DNA of 40,812 bases from Candidatus Falkowbacteria bacterium RIFOXYA2_FULL_47_19 (GCA_001780275.1 MFGB01000020.1:1-40812); one strand, 5' to 3'. Positions 15,794 through 24,805 are shown, counted from the first letter of the stretch. Translations and numbers: made by a program. The notes: generated by a model from the letters alone, not told the origin.

Positions 15794-16333
15794 TCATAAA
15801 ATCACGAAAGTAACAAAAATAAGGATAATCATAAAAATATATAACCAGTAAACCGGAGTCCCGGAGCCCGATCTTATTAAAATCCTTTTCCAAAAAGGCA
15901 CGCGCTTAAGATAATTTTCTATTTCTGCCCATTTTTTAAGGGCGGCGGCATCCTTTTTGGCCTTATCCGGGTTGTTGATCTCTACTTTTGTCCTGTATTT
16001 CCGTATAAATTCGGCTATAGCATATATCCAGGCAAAGACAACGCCCGCGAACAGCGCGAAACCGAACCGCTTGGTTTCATAATCATTGTCGATGTATTTC
16101 CCGTCTACTATCCGTCCATGCCGGTTAATTATTTCCGTCTCTTTTTCACTGAATATCTTTTTGCCGACATCGACAGTGGTGTCGGTTTCATAATCGTAAA
16201 GCTTATTCCACGACATGCCCACCAACCCGGCGGAAAGCGTGAAACAAATCACTGCCGCAAAAATAATCTCCCGGATGCTTAAAAAATGAAGATCAATAAG
16301 CCTTACTGTTCTGGTTTTGTTTTTTTCTTCCAT
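15794..16333 (-). CDS. Hypothetical membrane protein, three TM segments
   Basis: 179 residues from the ATG at 16333, with GGGGGG ending 4 nt upstream as SD. A longer reading from a TTG at 16375 would place this SD inside the gene and is less likely. Three hydrophobic segments: IIFAAVICFTLSAGLVGM, FALFAGVVFAWIYAIAEF and a C-terminal YWLYIFMIILIFVTFVIL. A 40-residue polar loop (KLYDYETDTTVDVGKKIF...) lies between the first two, and a basic cytoplasmic stretch between the last two. No family recognised. Monocistronic, with its own terminator. Confidence 0.72.
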   Translation of the reverse strand: MEEKNKTRTVRLIDLHFLSIREIIFAAVICFTLSAGLVGMSWNKLYDYETDTTVDVGKKIFSEKETEIINRHGRIVDGKYIDNDYETKRFGFALFAGVVFAWIYAIAEFIRKYRTKVEINNPDKAKKDAAALKKWAEIENYLKRVPFWKRILIRSGSGTPVYWLYIFMIILIFVTFVIL

Positions 16334-16411
16334 TGTACCCCCCGTAATTGTAAAGATCTTGATAGGTTTATTCAATTAAACATTAGCACAGACAAATAAC
16401 AATGTCAATCT

Positions 16412-16663
16412 TTAAAAAGTGTTAAACCGGAAAAGCGGAGATAATACCCAAGTAAGAAATCCGCCGATCATATTGGTAAAAAACAAAATGCCCAAAAAAA
16501 TTATTGCCAAACCTATAAGCTTGTACCCCATCCGGGAACCGCCTCCGCCCATATGCAATTCGAACCATTCCATGCGCCCGAAGTTATTTAACATCCATTC
16601 CGACTTGGCGACAAGCAGGGCGCCGACCGCGATCATTACCATGCCTAATATGATGTGCAACAT
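16412..16663 (-). CDS. Small two-TM membrane protein
   Basis: 83 residues with two hydrophobic helices (LHIILGMVMIAVGALLVAKS and YKLIGLAIIFLGILFFTNMIGGFL) joined by a polar hairpin containing EWFELHMGGGGSRMGY. A short protein with one hairpin of helices and a conserved-looking Gly run is seen often in CPR genomes, but I know no function. It follows the LysM-M23 gene by 64 nt on the same strand and may be its operon partner. No SD is evident at the ATG. Confidence 0.65.
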   Translation of the reverse strand: MLHIILGMVMIAVGALLVAKSEWMLNNFGRMEWFELHMGGGGSRMGYKLIGLAIIFLGILFFTNMIGGFLTWVLSPLFRFNTF

Positions 16664-16727
16664 ATAACGAAAGGACGGGTAATCGGATTGCCGGATATTC
16701 CGAAACCAGAATTCCGCGCCCTAATTC

Positions 16728-18074
16728 TTACTTTATATAATTCAAAGGATTTTGCTTAACGCCGTTAATGATCACCTCGAAATGCAGATGCGGGCCGGTG
16801 GACCATCCGGTAGAACCCATTTCTCCGATAGCCTGCCCCTTGGTTACTTTATCGCCCTTTTTCACGTAAAACTTCGACATATGGCCATACCGGGTCTTTT
16901 TTCCGCCTCCATGATCGATGAGTATCTGATTGCCGTAACCCGTTCCCCAACCTGCCACCTCAATTTCGCCGGAATCGGCGGCGTATATCGGCGTGCCGGT
17001 TTTGTTGGCTATATCAACCGCGTAATGCTTCCATGTATAATACTGGGTAATACGATGACCCACTGTGGGCCAATTCATCTTATTACCGGCGGTCGGAGCG
17101 GCGTTGGGGGTGGTTACCAGCTCTTTGATCGCTGAAAATCCAGTATAGGTTTTCGGCTTGCTCGCCACATAAGCGGCTTTCTTGCCACCGGGAATGAATA
17201 ATTTATCCCCGACGGTCAGCTTGGCGTTCGCCGCTAATTTATTGGATGTTATAACGGTCTCTTCTTCCACTTCATACTTTTGAGCTATTTTGCCGATACT
17301 ATCACCGCTTAAAACTTTATGCGTAAGACCGCTTTGAGGGAGGATCACAAGCTTGTCTCCTGGCCTGATTATACTGTAAGCGTTAAGATCGTTTTCCCAA
17401 AGGATCGTACTGACGCTTATTTCGAATTCTTCGGCAATGGTGCTGATCGTGTCTCCGGGTTTAACGGTATAATCCACGTTCTCCTTTCTCGCTCTCTTGG
17501 TTAATTTCGTTGAGGCGATCTCCGGTTTTACTATGGCCGAACCATCCTGAATTGTCGGTATCTCTCCTCCGTCATCGTCTTCATATTCACCGTCTACCAC
17601 GACTTTCGGTTGCGGCTGGAAGGAGCCTAAATTATCAAGATACGATTGTTGTACCGGAGAAATATCGGCTTCCTGATCAAAGGTTTCGATTACCAGCCGT
17701 TCATCGGCTTCGTCCACGCTAAAGTCCATTTTTATAAGATCGGCTAAAATAGTATCTTGCGCTCCTGCATTAAGATCATAGGCCCTGGTCTTAGAGCTCA
17801 GGTTAACGAAAACCAGGGATAAAACTATCAAAAAAACGAAAATATGCACCAGTTTTTGACTGAAGACGAAGGACAATAGCTCGTTCGCGGGATCTCTCCA
17901 TCCCATTCTTTTAATGAACGCCAAATAAATCCCGTAACCTTTAACTAAAAATTTATAGAAAAAAAATTTAAAAAAATAATTCACTGGTTTGAGGATGATC
18001 ACGGAAAAAGCCGCCGCTAAACTCCATATTACGGCGACAGTCTTAAACGCGTATAATAAAAAAGTTGCGCCCAA
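16728..18074 (-). CDS. Membrane-anchored LysM-LysM-M23 peptidoglycan endopeptidase
   Basis: 448 residues. Hydrophobic segments lie near the N-terminus (about 4-25, 70-92). An acidic linker leads to two LysM domains, about 200-243 (YTVKPGDTISTIAEEFEISVSTI) and about 250-293 (HKVLSGDSIGKIAQKYEVEEETV). A C-terminal LytM/M23 metallopeptidase follows with HYAVDIAN (H and D zinc ligands), the RYGHMS loop and HLHFE (catalytic His and His ligand). All M23 residues are present, so it is predicted active, cutting peptidoglycan cross-bridges outside the membrane in wall growth or division. The start is a TTG at 18074 with AGGA upstream; the first ATG would remove the first membrane segment and is unlikely. 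Confidence 0.9.
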   Translation of the reverse strand: MGATFLLYAFKTVAVIWSLAAAFSVIILKPVNYFFKFFFYKFLVKGYGIYLAFIKRMGWRDPANELLSFVFSQKLVHIFVFLIVLSLVFVNLSSKTRAYDLNAGAQDTILADLIKMDFSVDEADERLVIETFDQEADISPVQQSYLDNLGSFQPQPKVVVDGEYEDDDGGEIPTIQDGSAIVKPEIASTKLTKRARKENVDYTVKPGDTISTIAEEFEISVSTILWENDLNAYSIIRPGDKLVILPQSGLTHKVLSGDSIGKIAQKYEVEEETVITSNKLAANAKLTVGDKLFIPGGKKAAYVASKPKTYTGFSAIKELVTTPNAAPTAGNKMNWPTVGHRITQYYTWKHYAVDIANKTGTPIYAADSGEIEVAGWGTGYGNQILIDHGGGKKTRYGHMSKFYVKKGDKVTKGQAIGEMGSTGWSTGPHLHFEVIINGVKQNPLNYIK

Positions 18075-18253
18075 ATAAAGTATGGTCCTGTTTTTTCCTT
18101 TATTTTGAGAATTATTTATTTTATGGAATTTATAGTAATTTATAATTTTGAGCTTATTTTATTTATGTTGGCCCATGAAAACGACTTAAATAATATAACA
18201 TGTAAAACACGGCTGGTCAAGGCTATAATTCGGTTAAAAACCGATAAAACAAA

Positions 18254-18277
18254 AACCGATCCCGGGAGGGATCGGTT
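18254..18277 (-). terminator. Terminator of the RNase J gene
   Basis: A perfect 10-bp stem, AACCGATCCC with GGGATCGGTT around a GGGA loop; on the minus strand it is followed by TTTTTGTTTT. It lies 20 nt past the stop codon. The rest of 18075-18296 is A/T-rich and shows no gene. Confidence 0.9.
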
Positions 18278-18296
18278 CTTAAAAAGGTTAAATCGT

Positions 18297-20123
18297 TTAC
18301 ACTTTTATGACCACCGGCAAAACCATGGGTCGGCGCTTGGTTTGAGAAAAAAGGAATTGGCCGATTTCATTCCGAATTTTATTTTTAATGTAATCGTCAT
18401 CCGCCGGCGTCCGGGTATCATGGTCTTTGACGATCTTCTTTATTTTCATCCTGGTTTTCTCTATAAGATCGCGATTTTCTTTCATATAAACGAAACCCCG
18501 GGAAATAATATCCGGGTTACCGATCGGGTCGCCGGTCTTGGAATCGATCGTCGCGATCGCCACTATCATGCCGTCTTCCGCCATCACCCGCCGGTCACGG
18601 AGAACAATGTTGGAAACATCTCCCACTCCGAGACCGTCAACCATTACGTAATCAGTGGGTACTTTTTCTTTCGTCAGCTTTCCGATAGTGCGGTTTTCCT
18701 GACGGATAAATTCTATCACCTGACCGTTGTCGGCCACAAAAATATTTTCTTTCGGAATACCGACCTGTTCCGCCAGATCGGCATGGGTCCGGAGCATGAA
18801 ATGGTTGCCTTCGACCGGCATAAAATATGTTGGTTTGAGCAGCCGCATCATTAATTTCAGGTCTTCCTGCTTAGCGTGACCGCCGGCGTGGACATCCATC
18901 ATTTCATAATGAATGACCCGCGCGCCTTGACGCACGACCATGTCTTTAAGGCTCTGGATGCTGCGTTCGTTGCCGGGAATCACCGAAGAAGAGAATATCA
19001 CGGTATCACCGGATTTAAGGGTGATCGAACGATGCTCGCCTGTTACTACTCTGACCAGAAAGGCATTTGATTCTCCCTGGGCGCCCGTGCCCAGGATCAA
19101 TACTTTATTATCGGGAAGGCGTTTAAGCTCCCCCTCGCTCATCAGAATGCGCTGATTGAATTTAAGATAACCTATCCCGTGGGCGATCTCAACGTTATTG
19201 TTCATGGTGCGTCCCTGCAGATATATTTTTCGACCGTGTTTGGCGGCCAAATCGAATATTTTCTGGATACGCGAAAGTTGAGAGGCAAAAGTGCCGATTA
19301 TTATCCTTCCGGTTAGACTTTCAAACAAGCGATCGATCTCGTCGCCGATGGAAGATTCGGAAACCTGATAACCGGGATGGGTGGAGTCGGTGGAATCCGC
19401 CAAAAGCATAAGCACGCCCCGTCCGCCGATCTGAGCGATGCGGTTCAAATCGGCCGGTTTATCGTTAACGGGCGAGTAGTCTATCTTAAAATCGCCGGTA
19501 TGGATCACGGCCCCCAGGGGAGTATGGACGATAATCGCGAAAGAATCGGGTATGGAATGGTTAACTCTCAAAAACTCTATCCGAAAGGACCGGCCTAGGG
19601 GCAGGCGGGTATTTTCGTCTATTTCCGAAATATTCAATTTGGGGCACTTATTAAATTCTTCGCATCTCTTCCGCACTAAGCCGGCGGTCAGCTTTCCCAT
19701 GAACATGGGCGGATTGCCGATCGGCCCCATAATGTGCGGTATGCCGCCGATATGGTCCATATGGCCATGGGTAATGATAACGCCCCTGATATTATCCATT
19801 TTCTTTTCCAGATAAGAGATGTTGGGAATTATATAATCTATGCCCGGCATGTCTTCTTCGGGAAACTGCAAACCCATATCGATGATAACGATATCGTTAT
19901 CATATTCGACCAGGGTCATGTTACGCCCAACCTCTTCCAGGCCGCCCAAAGCCATAACACGCAGCTTTCCTTTCTCGTAGGTCGTTTTTGTTTCGACGGG
20001 GAATTGCCGTTTTGGCTGGCCGGCGATCACGGCCTCTGTTCTCGGGCTATTGGCCGAAGCTGAACTTTTTATTCCGGACCGGATAGGTTTCCGCCGGGAT
20101 AATGGTTTATATTTTTTAATCAT
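18297..20123 (-). CDS. rnj: Ribonuclease J
   Basis: Metallo-beta-lactamase/beta-CASP ribonuclease with 5'-3' exo- and endonuclease activity in mRNA decay and rRNA maturation. A basic, disordered N-terminal extension of about 50 residues precedes the core (LRVMALGGLEEVGRNM). The metal motif is HGHMDH (119-124). The segments HSIPDSFAIIVHTPLGAVIHTGDFK and DSTDSTHPGYQVSES are RNase J-specific, and the beta-CASP region ends in HYEMMDVHAGGHAKQEDL. The C-terminal domain includes DGLGVGDVSNIVLRDRR. 608 residues including the extension. Probably monocistronic. Confidence 0.95.
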   Translation of the reverse strand: MIKKYKPLSRRKPIRSGIKSSASANSPRTEAVIAGQPKRQFPVETKTTYEKGKLRVMALGGLEEVGRNMTLVEYDNDIVIIDMGLQFPEEDMPGIDYIIPNISYLEKKMDNIRGVIITHGHMDHIGGIPHIMGPIGNPPMFMGKLTAGLVRKRCEEFNKCPKLNISEIDENTRLPLGRSFRIEFLRVNHSIPDSFAIIVHTPLGAVIHTGDFKIDYSPVNDKPADLNRIAQIGGRGVLMLLADSTDSTHPGYQVSESSIGDEIDRLFESLTGRIIIGTFASQLSRIQKIFDLAAKHGRKIYLQGRTMNNNVEIAHGIGYLKFNQRILMSEGELKRLPDNKVLILGTGAQGESNAFLVRVVTGEHRSITLKSGDTVIFSSSVIPGNERSIQSLKDMVVRQGARVIHYEMMDVHAGGHAKQEDLKLMMRLLKPTYFMPVEGNHFMLRTHADLAEQVGIPKENIFVADNGQVIEFIRQENRTIGKLTKEKVPTDYVMVDGLGVGDVSNIVLRDRRVMAEDGMIVAIATIDSKTGDPIGNPDIISRGFVYMKENRDLIEKTRMKIKKIVKDHDTRTPADDDYIKNKIRNEIGQFLFSQTKRRPMVLPVVIKV

Positions 20124-20233
20124 AATTGTTAGTTGATTATTCTCGAATAATTTATTAAAAATGATCTTTGATCATTAAAACATCAAAAAAATTTGGTTTA
20201 AACAACCTGTTTATTTTTAAGATATTATTTCTC

Positions 20234-20264
20234 GGCCGCTTCGCGGAGGAGACTAAGAGCGGCC
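20234..20264 (-). terminator. Possible terminator or 3' hairpin after tRNA-Leu
   Basis: GGCCGCT (20234-20240) pairs with AGCGGCC (20258-20264), with an alternative inner hairpin CCGC/GCGG. It is GC-rich in an otherwise A/T-rich gap, but the T-run on the minus strand is poor, so termination is uncertain. Confidence 0.4.
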
Positions 20265-20311
20265 AAACTTTGATTTTATTTTCCTTATGGAAAATCGCAC
20301 GAAATTGATTG

Positions 20312-20395
20312 TGCCGAAGAGAGGACTTGAACCTCCACGAGCTTGCGCCCACATGGCTCTGAACCATGCGTGTCTACCGATTTCACCACTTCGGC
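20312..20395 (-). tRNA. tRNA-Leu (anticodon CAG)
   Basis: 84-nt class II tRNA. Acceptor GCCGAAG pairs with CTTCGGC, the anticodon stem CATGG/CCATG encloses TTCAGAG, and the long variable arm (TGGGCGCAAGCTCGT) is typical of leucine tRNA. Discriminator A; CCA not encoded. Confidence 0.95.
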
Positions 20396-20433
20396 CGGTA
20401 AAATAAGATAATGTGCCTTGATAGTAAAACTCG

Positions 20434-22386
20434 TTATTGCCAGATAAGCTTTTTGCCGGTCTTTAAGTACCATTCATGTATATTAGAAAGACGATCGTAG
20501 GGATATAAAATATCGATAACCTCGAAACCGTTGACGCTTTTATCCTGAATATAAACATAGACCGGGGAATACATGAATATGACCGGCGCCTCTTCGGAAA
20601 TAATCTCCTGGAACTTCCGGTATTTTTCCCGACGGGATCCTTGATCGGAAATTATCCGGGCGTCTTCAAGAAGCTGGTCGACTTCTTTATTGGTGTAATC
20701 GGCCACGTTAAATCCGTTTTCGACCGCCTGTGAAGAATGCCAGAACGCGTAAGGATCGGGGTCGGCGCCGACGACTTGTCCGTAAAATAAAGCTTCGAAA
20801 TTTCTGGGCTTAATAACCTCGGTCTGTATCCGCTTAGCCGGCAAAACCTCGAGCACGGTTTTAACTCCCGCCTCCTCCCAATTTTTTTTCACAAGTTCTA
20901 TGACGCTCTGATTTTCGCCTCTTTCCACGGTTACCAGGGAAATTACTAGCCATTCATCGTTTTTCTGGCGCCACTTGCCCAGTCCCAAAGAAAGGATCGT
21001 TTCCGCTTTTTGCCTGATCTTTTCATCGGATGATTCCTTATCGATCTCGGCCTCCGCGATGGTTTCTTCCGTAATTTCAACTAATTTCCAATCCGTATTA
21101 TTCAGAAGCTCACCGGCCTTTTCCCGGTTATACTCGTATTTTTCGATTGTCTCGTTATACGCGAAACTGGAGGGTAATATGGGACCATTTACCGAATAAG
21201 CGTCGCTCGAAAGAACATCATTTATAATGCCGTTCCTGTCGATGGCATAAAACAACGCCTGACGCACGGCCTTATCGCCTAAAGCCGGATTCTTTTTTTG
21301 GTTCAAGTATATCAAGGTAAGTTGCGGCAGATATAACTTGTGATAATTGTAGGTTTTCGGGGTAATAATATCTTCCTTGTTCTCTCTGGGCAGATAGCTG
21401 ATTCCGTTGATCGCTTTATTATTTAACGCCTCTACGGCCTCCTCAAAACTGGCGAAAAAACGAAAACCGATATCGATCCGCGGCGCTACACCGTAATAAT
21501 CTTCATTAACGGCCAGATTATATTCTTTGACGGCGCCGGTTTTCTCGTCTCTGACAAGACTTAAGAATTTATAAGGACCGGATCCGACCGGCTTTAGGTT
21601 AAGTCCGTACAGACTGGCCGATTCGGGTGGAATTTGGGACCAAATATCGACCGGCATGATACCGAAGGTTAAAAGATCCAAAAAAGCGGCATACGGATCT
21701 GTTAAAATAAATTTAAACCGATGATCGTCGATTCTTTCTACGTTAACTCCGATAAATCCGGATCTTAATGGCGATTTATATTGAGCGTCTTTAATGGCGT
21801 TAAAAGTAAAAATAACATCATCCGCGGTCAATGGAACATCGTCGTGCCAGCGAACATCCGGCTTAAGGGAAAAAGTATAAGTTTTCCCGTCTTCGCTTAT
21901 CTCGTAATCGGCCGCCAGATCTTTTACGAGCGCTCCGCTTTTATCCCGCCTGAACAATCCCGAATAGACCAGGTGGACGATATCATTATCGACATCATTA
22001 ACGCCGGCATAAAGCGGATTGATGTTCTTTGGCGCGCCGATAAGACCCTCTATATATTTCCCTCCTTTTACCGGCACCACATGCAAATGAGTGGCGTAAA
22101 ATTTATAACCGGCGGTAAAAAGGCTTCCCAGTATGATCAACGCGGAAAATATTATAATCCACCGTTCTTTGGGAGTAAGATAATTATTGATATAACTTAA
22201 TTGTCTTAAGCTGGGTATCCTTGATTTGGATAGCGAAAAAACCAGCCTTTTATCAAGCTCTGATTGTTTGCGTCCGTTATCAAAATCAACCTCTTTCTTT
22301 CGCTTGCGGAAAAAAGCTAATTTTGAAAAAAAATTCAAAATTAAAGAGTGTATTTTTAGAAGATGAGTCTTCGATTTTTTTGCCAT
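20434..22386 (-). CDS. ABC-type peptide/oligopeptide-binding protein (SBP_bac_5), membrane-anchored
   Basis: About 650 residues. A basic cytoplasmic N-terminus of about 70 residues precedes one membrane segment (IIIFSALIILGSLFTAGYKF), and the rest is a family 5 solute-binding domain: KGGKYIEGLIGAPKNINPLY, LVYSGLFRRD, DVRWHDDVPLTADDVIFTFNAI, NPALGDKAVRQALFYAIDRNGII and the C-terminal DPYAFWHSSQ. It should bind peptides outside the membrane. It has no lipobox and uses a TM anchor, although lgt is present. No permease or ATPase gene is next to it. An upstream GTG (22413) would add 9 residues; the ATG is preferred, but neither has an SD. Confidence 0.88.
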   Translation of the reverse strand: MAKKSKTHLLKIHSLILNFFSKLAFFRKRKKEVDFDNGRKQSELDKRLVFSLSKSRIPSLRQLSYINNYLTPKERWIIIFSALIILGSLFTAGYKFYATHLHVVPVKGGKYIEGLIGAPKNINPLYAGVNDVDNDIVHLVYSGLFRRDKSGALVKDLAADYEISEDGKTYTFSLKPDVRWHDDVPLTADDVIFTFNAIKDAQYKSPLRSGFIGVNVERIDDHRFKFILTDPYAAFLDLLTFGIMPVDIWSQIPPESASLYGLNLKPVGSGPYKFLSLVRDEKTGAVKEYNLAVNEDYYGVAPRIDIGFRFFASFEEAVEALNNKAINGISYLPRENKEDIITPKTYNYHKLYLPQLTLIYLNQKKNPALGDKAVRQALFYAIDRNGIINDVLSSDAYSVNGPILPSSFAYNETIEKYEYNREKAGELLNNTDWKLVEITEETIAEAEIDKESSDEKIRQKAETILSLGLGKWRQKNDEWLVISLVTVERGENQSVIELVKKNWEEAGVKTVLEVLPAKRIQTEVIKPRNFEALFYGQVVGADPDPYAFWHSSQAVENGFNVADYTNKEVDQLLEDARIISDQGSRREKYRKFQEIISEEAPVIFMYSPVYVYIQDKSVNGFEVIDILYPYDRLSNIHEWYLKTGKKLIWQ

Positions 22387-22442
22387 TAAATTAAAAGAAG
22401 CCGTAATGATCACGATCCAAAACAGATTTAATTTAACTCTTT

Positions 22443-22460
22443 AAGCCGCCTGAGCGGCTA
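22443..22460 (-). terminator. Possible terminator or processing hairpin after secG
   Basis: AGCCGC pairs with GCGGCT around a CTGA loop. The following minus-strand sequence (TTAAAGAG) has only a weak T-run, so it may be a weak terminator between secG and the binding-protein gene. Confidence 0.45.
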
Positions 22461-22497
22461 AAAGTTCGTAATATTTATATTGAAGAGAAATAGATAT

Positions 22498-22707
22498 TTA
22501 GAGGACCGACAGCAATGAGACGGAAAAAAATAACACGGACAAAACTATAGTAGCGACAAAAATCTTTTTTTCAAAGCCGCGTTTTGTCATATAGATATTG
22601 TTTCCGCCGCCGAATATGCCCGATAGTCCGCCGCCGCGGTTTTGCATAAGAATGACCGCGATCAATAGTACGGCGATAATAATCTGTAATATTTTAAATA
22701 ATTCCAT
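22498..22707 (-). CDS. secG: Protein translocase subunit SecG
   Basis: 69 residues with two membrane helices (ILQIIIAVLLIAVILMQ and FVATIVLSVLFFSVSLLSVL). Between them is the SecG loop with Q-N-R-G-G-G-L-S-G-I-F-G-G-G, the family hallmark (conserved QxxxGGGL, then F-G-G). It is the accessory subunit of the SecYEG channel and raises export efficiency. It lies between rplT and the peptide-binding protein on the same strand. Confidence 0.92.
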   Translation of the reverse strand: MELFKILQIIIAVLLIAVILMQNRGGGLSGIFGGGNNIYMTKRGFEKKIFVATIVLSVLFFSVSLLSVL

Positions 22708-22750
22708 ATAGAACTAATTATATCATGATTATTAATATTAGTCAAGTGGA

Positions 22751-23098
22751 TTATTTTTTGACTTCTTCAATGATGCCGGCTAAAACTTTTTTATTATTAA
22801 CCGAAAAATCCGCTAATATTTTCCTATCCAGTTCTATTTTATGGATTTTGAGGAAATTCATGAATTTAGAATAACTCAAACCTTCATTTCTAACAAAAGC
22901 GCCGATCTTAATATTCCAAAGACCGCGATTTACCCGCTTTTTCTTCTTCCGGTCGGCATAAGCGTGCACTCCCGCCTTCACGGTCGCTTCCTTGGCCCTC
23001 TTAATAAGGTTTTTCCGGCCCCATTTGTACCCTTTGGTTTTGGCTAATAAATTTTTCCTCCCCTTAACATGGCTTGTGCCCCTTTTTACTCTAGGCAT
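22751..23098 (-). CDS. rplT: 50S ribosomal protein L20
   Basis: 115 residues, a normal length. It shows the basic N-terminal extension PRVKRGTSHVKGRKNLLAKTKGYKWGRKN and the C-terminal globular part with LWNIKIGAFVRNEGLSYSKFMNFLK (the R-I-N-A-A-x-R-x-x-G-L-S-Y-S-x-F-I pattern). It binds 23S rRNA early in 50S assembly. It is third in the classical infC-rpmI-rplT order. In other bacteria L20 represses this operon by binding the leader; no such leader can be recognised here by eye. Confidence 0.95.
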   Translation of the reverse strand: MPRVKRGTSHVKGRKNLLAKTKGYKWGRKNLIKRAKEATVKAGVHAYADRKKKKRVNRGLWNIKIGAFVRNEGLSYSKFMNFLKIHKIELDRKILADFSVNNKKVLAGIIEEVKK

Positions 23099-23180
23099 AT
23101 AAAAATTCCGGGTTTTAAATTTAGATTAAGAGTCCGTACATGATCAGTAAACATCCCAATCGTTAATCGCAAATTAAAAC

Positions 23181-23372
23181 CTAAGATATTAATGATTTAA
23201 TAGTTTTAACGAGAGTTTTGTGAGTATCTATATCCCGCCGTTTATTTCGCTTGGTATTGCCGGATTCACGCGCGTTGAAATGGTCTTGTCCGGCCTTTCT
23301 TTGTTTTAATTTTCCGCCTTTAGTTAGAGTAAATCTTTTAGCGGTCGCTTTATGGGTTTTAATTTTTGGCAT
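23181..23372 (-). CDS. rpmI: 50S ribosomal protein L35
   Basis: 63 residues, the usual size. It has the L35 pattern: MPKIKTHKATAKRFTLTKGGKLKQRKAG (K-x-K-T-[HR]-x-x-[AS]-x-K-R-F), then H-F-N and the C-terminal KRNKRRDIDTHKTLVKTIK. It lies between infC and rplT, with gaps of about 82 nt on each side that show no clear terminator. Confidence 0.95.
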   Translation of the reverse strand: MPKIKTHKATAKRFTLTKGGKLKQRKAGQDHFNARESGNTKRNKRRDIDTHKTLVKTIKSLIS

Positions 23373-23454
23373 ATTTTTAAAAATTACGAATCCTTGTCAG
23401 ATAAAATTTTCTTATAATAAAAAACAGGCTATTTTACCTGGATTTTGGTAAATA

Positions 23455-24012
23455 TTAATCTTTCTTATTTACGATAATCATTATAAACCTTCCCCCTTGT
23501 TTTGTCAAGTCTTGTTCCCTAATTATATTTAAACCGCCTATTTTTTCTATTTCCGCTACGAAATTATTTATAATTTCGACCGCTTTGGCCGGATGGGCTT
23601 TTTCCCGGCCCTTGAGGATCAAGTCTATTTTTAATTTGTGCCCCTTCTGGAGAAATTTTACGGCCTGGTCGATCCGAAGTTTAAGGTCGTGTTCGCTAAT
23701 GCGAACCGACAGCCTCACGCCTTTTGTGTCGACTTTTTTCTGCATGACTTTCTGTTTATGGGCCTTTTTCTCTTTTTCATATTTGAATTGTCCGTAATCC
23801 ATTATCTTCACGACCGGCGGCTCCGCCGTAGGATTGACCTCAACAAGATCAAGCTCCGCTTCTATAGCCATGTCCGCGGCCTGCCGAAACGGTACCACGC
23901 CGACATTTTCGCCCTCCTCGTCAATTAAAAAAACCTCCGGTACGCGGATCTGCTGATTAACCCTGAATTTTTTTTCTATTTTCGGCTTAGCCCTTTGCCA
24001 GGTTCTGCGCAT
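23455..24012 (-). CDS. infC: Translation initiation factor IF-3
   Basis: 185 residues with both domains. The N-domain has FRVNQQIRVPEVFLIDEEGENVGVV and MAIEAELDLVEVNPTAEPPVVKIMDYGQFKYEKEKK; the C-domain has VRLSVRISEHDLKLRIDQAVKFLQKGHKLKI. IF-3 prevents early subunit joining and checks start-codon pairing, which matters in a genome with many SD-less starts. The start here is ATG; IF-3 genes often use a rare AUU, so that form of autoregulation seems absent. First gene of infC-rpmI-rplT. Confidence 0.95.
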   Translation of the reverse strand: MRRTWQRAKPKIEKKFRVNQQIRVPEVFLIDEEGENVGVVPFRQAADMAIEAELDLVEVNPTAEPPVVKIMDYGQFKYEKEKKAHKQKVMQKKVDTKGVRLSVRISEHDLKLRIDQAVKFLQKGHKLKIDLILKGREKAHPAKAVEIINNFVAEIEKIGGLNIIREQDLTKQGGRFIMIIVNKKD

Positions 24013-24046
24013 GATTTTTAATGTTATTTCTGTTAATTCTGTTATT

Positions 24047-24075
24047 AATATACATTATTACGGATAAAAGGTCAA
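24047..24075 (-). promoter_or_regulatory. infC promoter
   Basis: On the minus strand TTGACC (24070-24075), a 17-nt spacer and TATATT (24047-24052). The leader to the ATG at 24012 is about 28 nt, has no SD, and contains 9-bp direct repeats of the type AACAGAATT/AACAGAAAT. Confidence 0.75.
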
Positions 24076-24108
24076 GCTTGGATAACGACAACTAAAAAAT
24101 CTCCATAA

Positions 24109-24137
24109 TTGACTCAAGTAATTTTTCATGGTAAGGT
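24109..24137 (+). promoter_or_regulatory. Promoter for the lipoprotein phosphatase gene
   Basis: TTGACT at 24109-24114 and TAAGGT at 24132-24137, 17-nt spacer. TTG of the -35 box could be misread as an upstream start codon; the real start is the ATG at 24178 with an SD. Confidence 0.5.
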
Positions 24138-24177
24138 AAGGCAAAAGATTCCCCCGTATTTTACCTTGGAGGCTGAC

Positions 24178-24792
24178 ATGAAAACATTTTTAGTTCTTTT
24201 ATTTATTGTTTGTCTTCTCTGCTCCTGCGCGCTTATTTCCCGGGAAGACAAAACCGGCGAGAATCCTCTCGGCGTTCAAAAAAGGTGCTACCTAAAAAGA
24301 TGCGTGGCGGAAAACTTGCTCTACGGCGAATCGCATCGGGGCGCTTTTCCACCCAATATTGATCCGGTGCGCGGTCTTCCGCTAAATAAGATCATTTACC
24401 GTAGCGGCCGGGTTAGCGCAAGGTTTGTTCCCCGCCTGAAAAATTTCGGATTGAAAACAATCATTACCCTGGGAACCGTTGATGCCCCGACTCGGGCGAT
24501 GATAAAAAAATCCGGACTGACGCACAGAGAGTTCAGATTTACCAGCGAAAATTTAAGTGCCGAAAAAATCCAACGGGTTATAGAAGATATTAAATCCCTG
24601 CCCGGGCCGATGTTGGTCCATTGCCGCGCCGGCGCCGACAGAACCGGACTCTTGATCGCCTGTCTTCGGGCTTATTACGGGGAAAACGACCACGATAAGC
24701 TTTTTGCGGAAATGCACGGCTATTGCCATATCACTTTCAAAAAATACCGCTACTATCACGAAATCCTGGATTGGTTTATTGACAAATATTAA
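24178..24792 (+). CDS. Lipoprotein of the dual-specificity/tyrosine phosphatase family
   Basis: 204 residues from the ATG at 24178, which has TTGGAGG ending 6 nt upstream. A signal peptide (MKTFLVLLFIVCLLCSC) ends in the lipobox-like L-C-S-C, with Cys17 as likely lipid site. The phosphatase P-loop is HCRAGADRTG (His148, Cys149, Arg155), the CX5R motif of tyrosine/dual-specificity phosphatases. KIIYRSGRVSARFVPRLKNFGLKTIITLG resembles the atypical-DSP/Siw14-like group. It should act outside the membrane; the substrate (phosphoprotein, polyphosphate or inositol phosphate) is unknown. The Lgt of this window is a plausible maturation partner. Confidence 0.85.
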   Translation: MKTFLVLLFIVCLLCSCALISREDKTGENPLGVQKRCYLKRCVAENLLYGESHRGAFPPNIDPVRGLPLNKIIYRSGRVSARFVPRLKNFGLKTIITLGTVDAPTRAMIKKSGLTHREFRFTSENLSAEKIQRVIEDIKSLPGPMLVHCRAGADRTGLLIACLRAYYGENDHDKLFAEMHGYCHITFKKYRYYHEILDWFIDKY

Positions 24793-24805
24793 CCCGTAAA
24801 AAAAC

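Noticed and set aside
16334..16375. Upstream TTG start for the three-TM membrane protein
   Set aside because: The GGGGGG SD lies just before the ATG at 16333 and would be inside the longer frame.
18105..18854. Long plus-strand frame of 249 codons opposite the RNase J gene
   Set aside because: It is antisense to strongly conserved RNase J coding sequence, has no SD and no recognisable motif; a shadow frame.
20155..20473. Minus-strand frames overlapping tRNA-Leu
   Set aside because: Both are readings of the tRNA and its flanks; the tRNA structure explains the sequence.
24031..24052. 9-bp direct repeats in the infC leader as another heptad array
   Set aside because: The period is 9 bp, not 7, and only two to three units are present.
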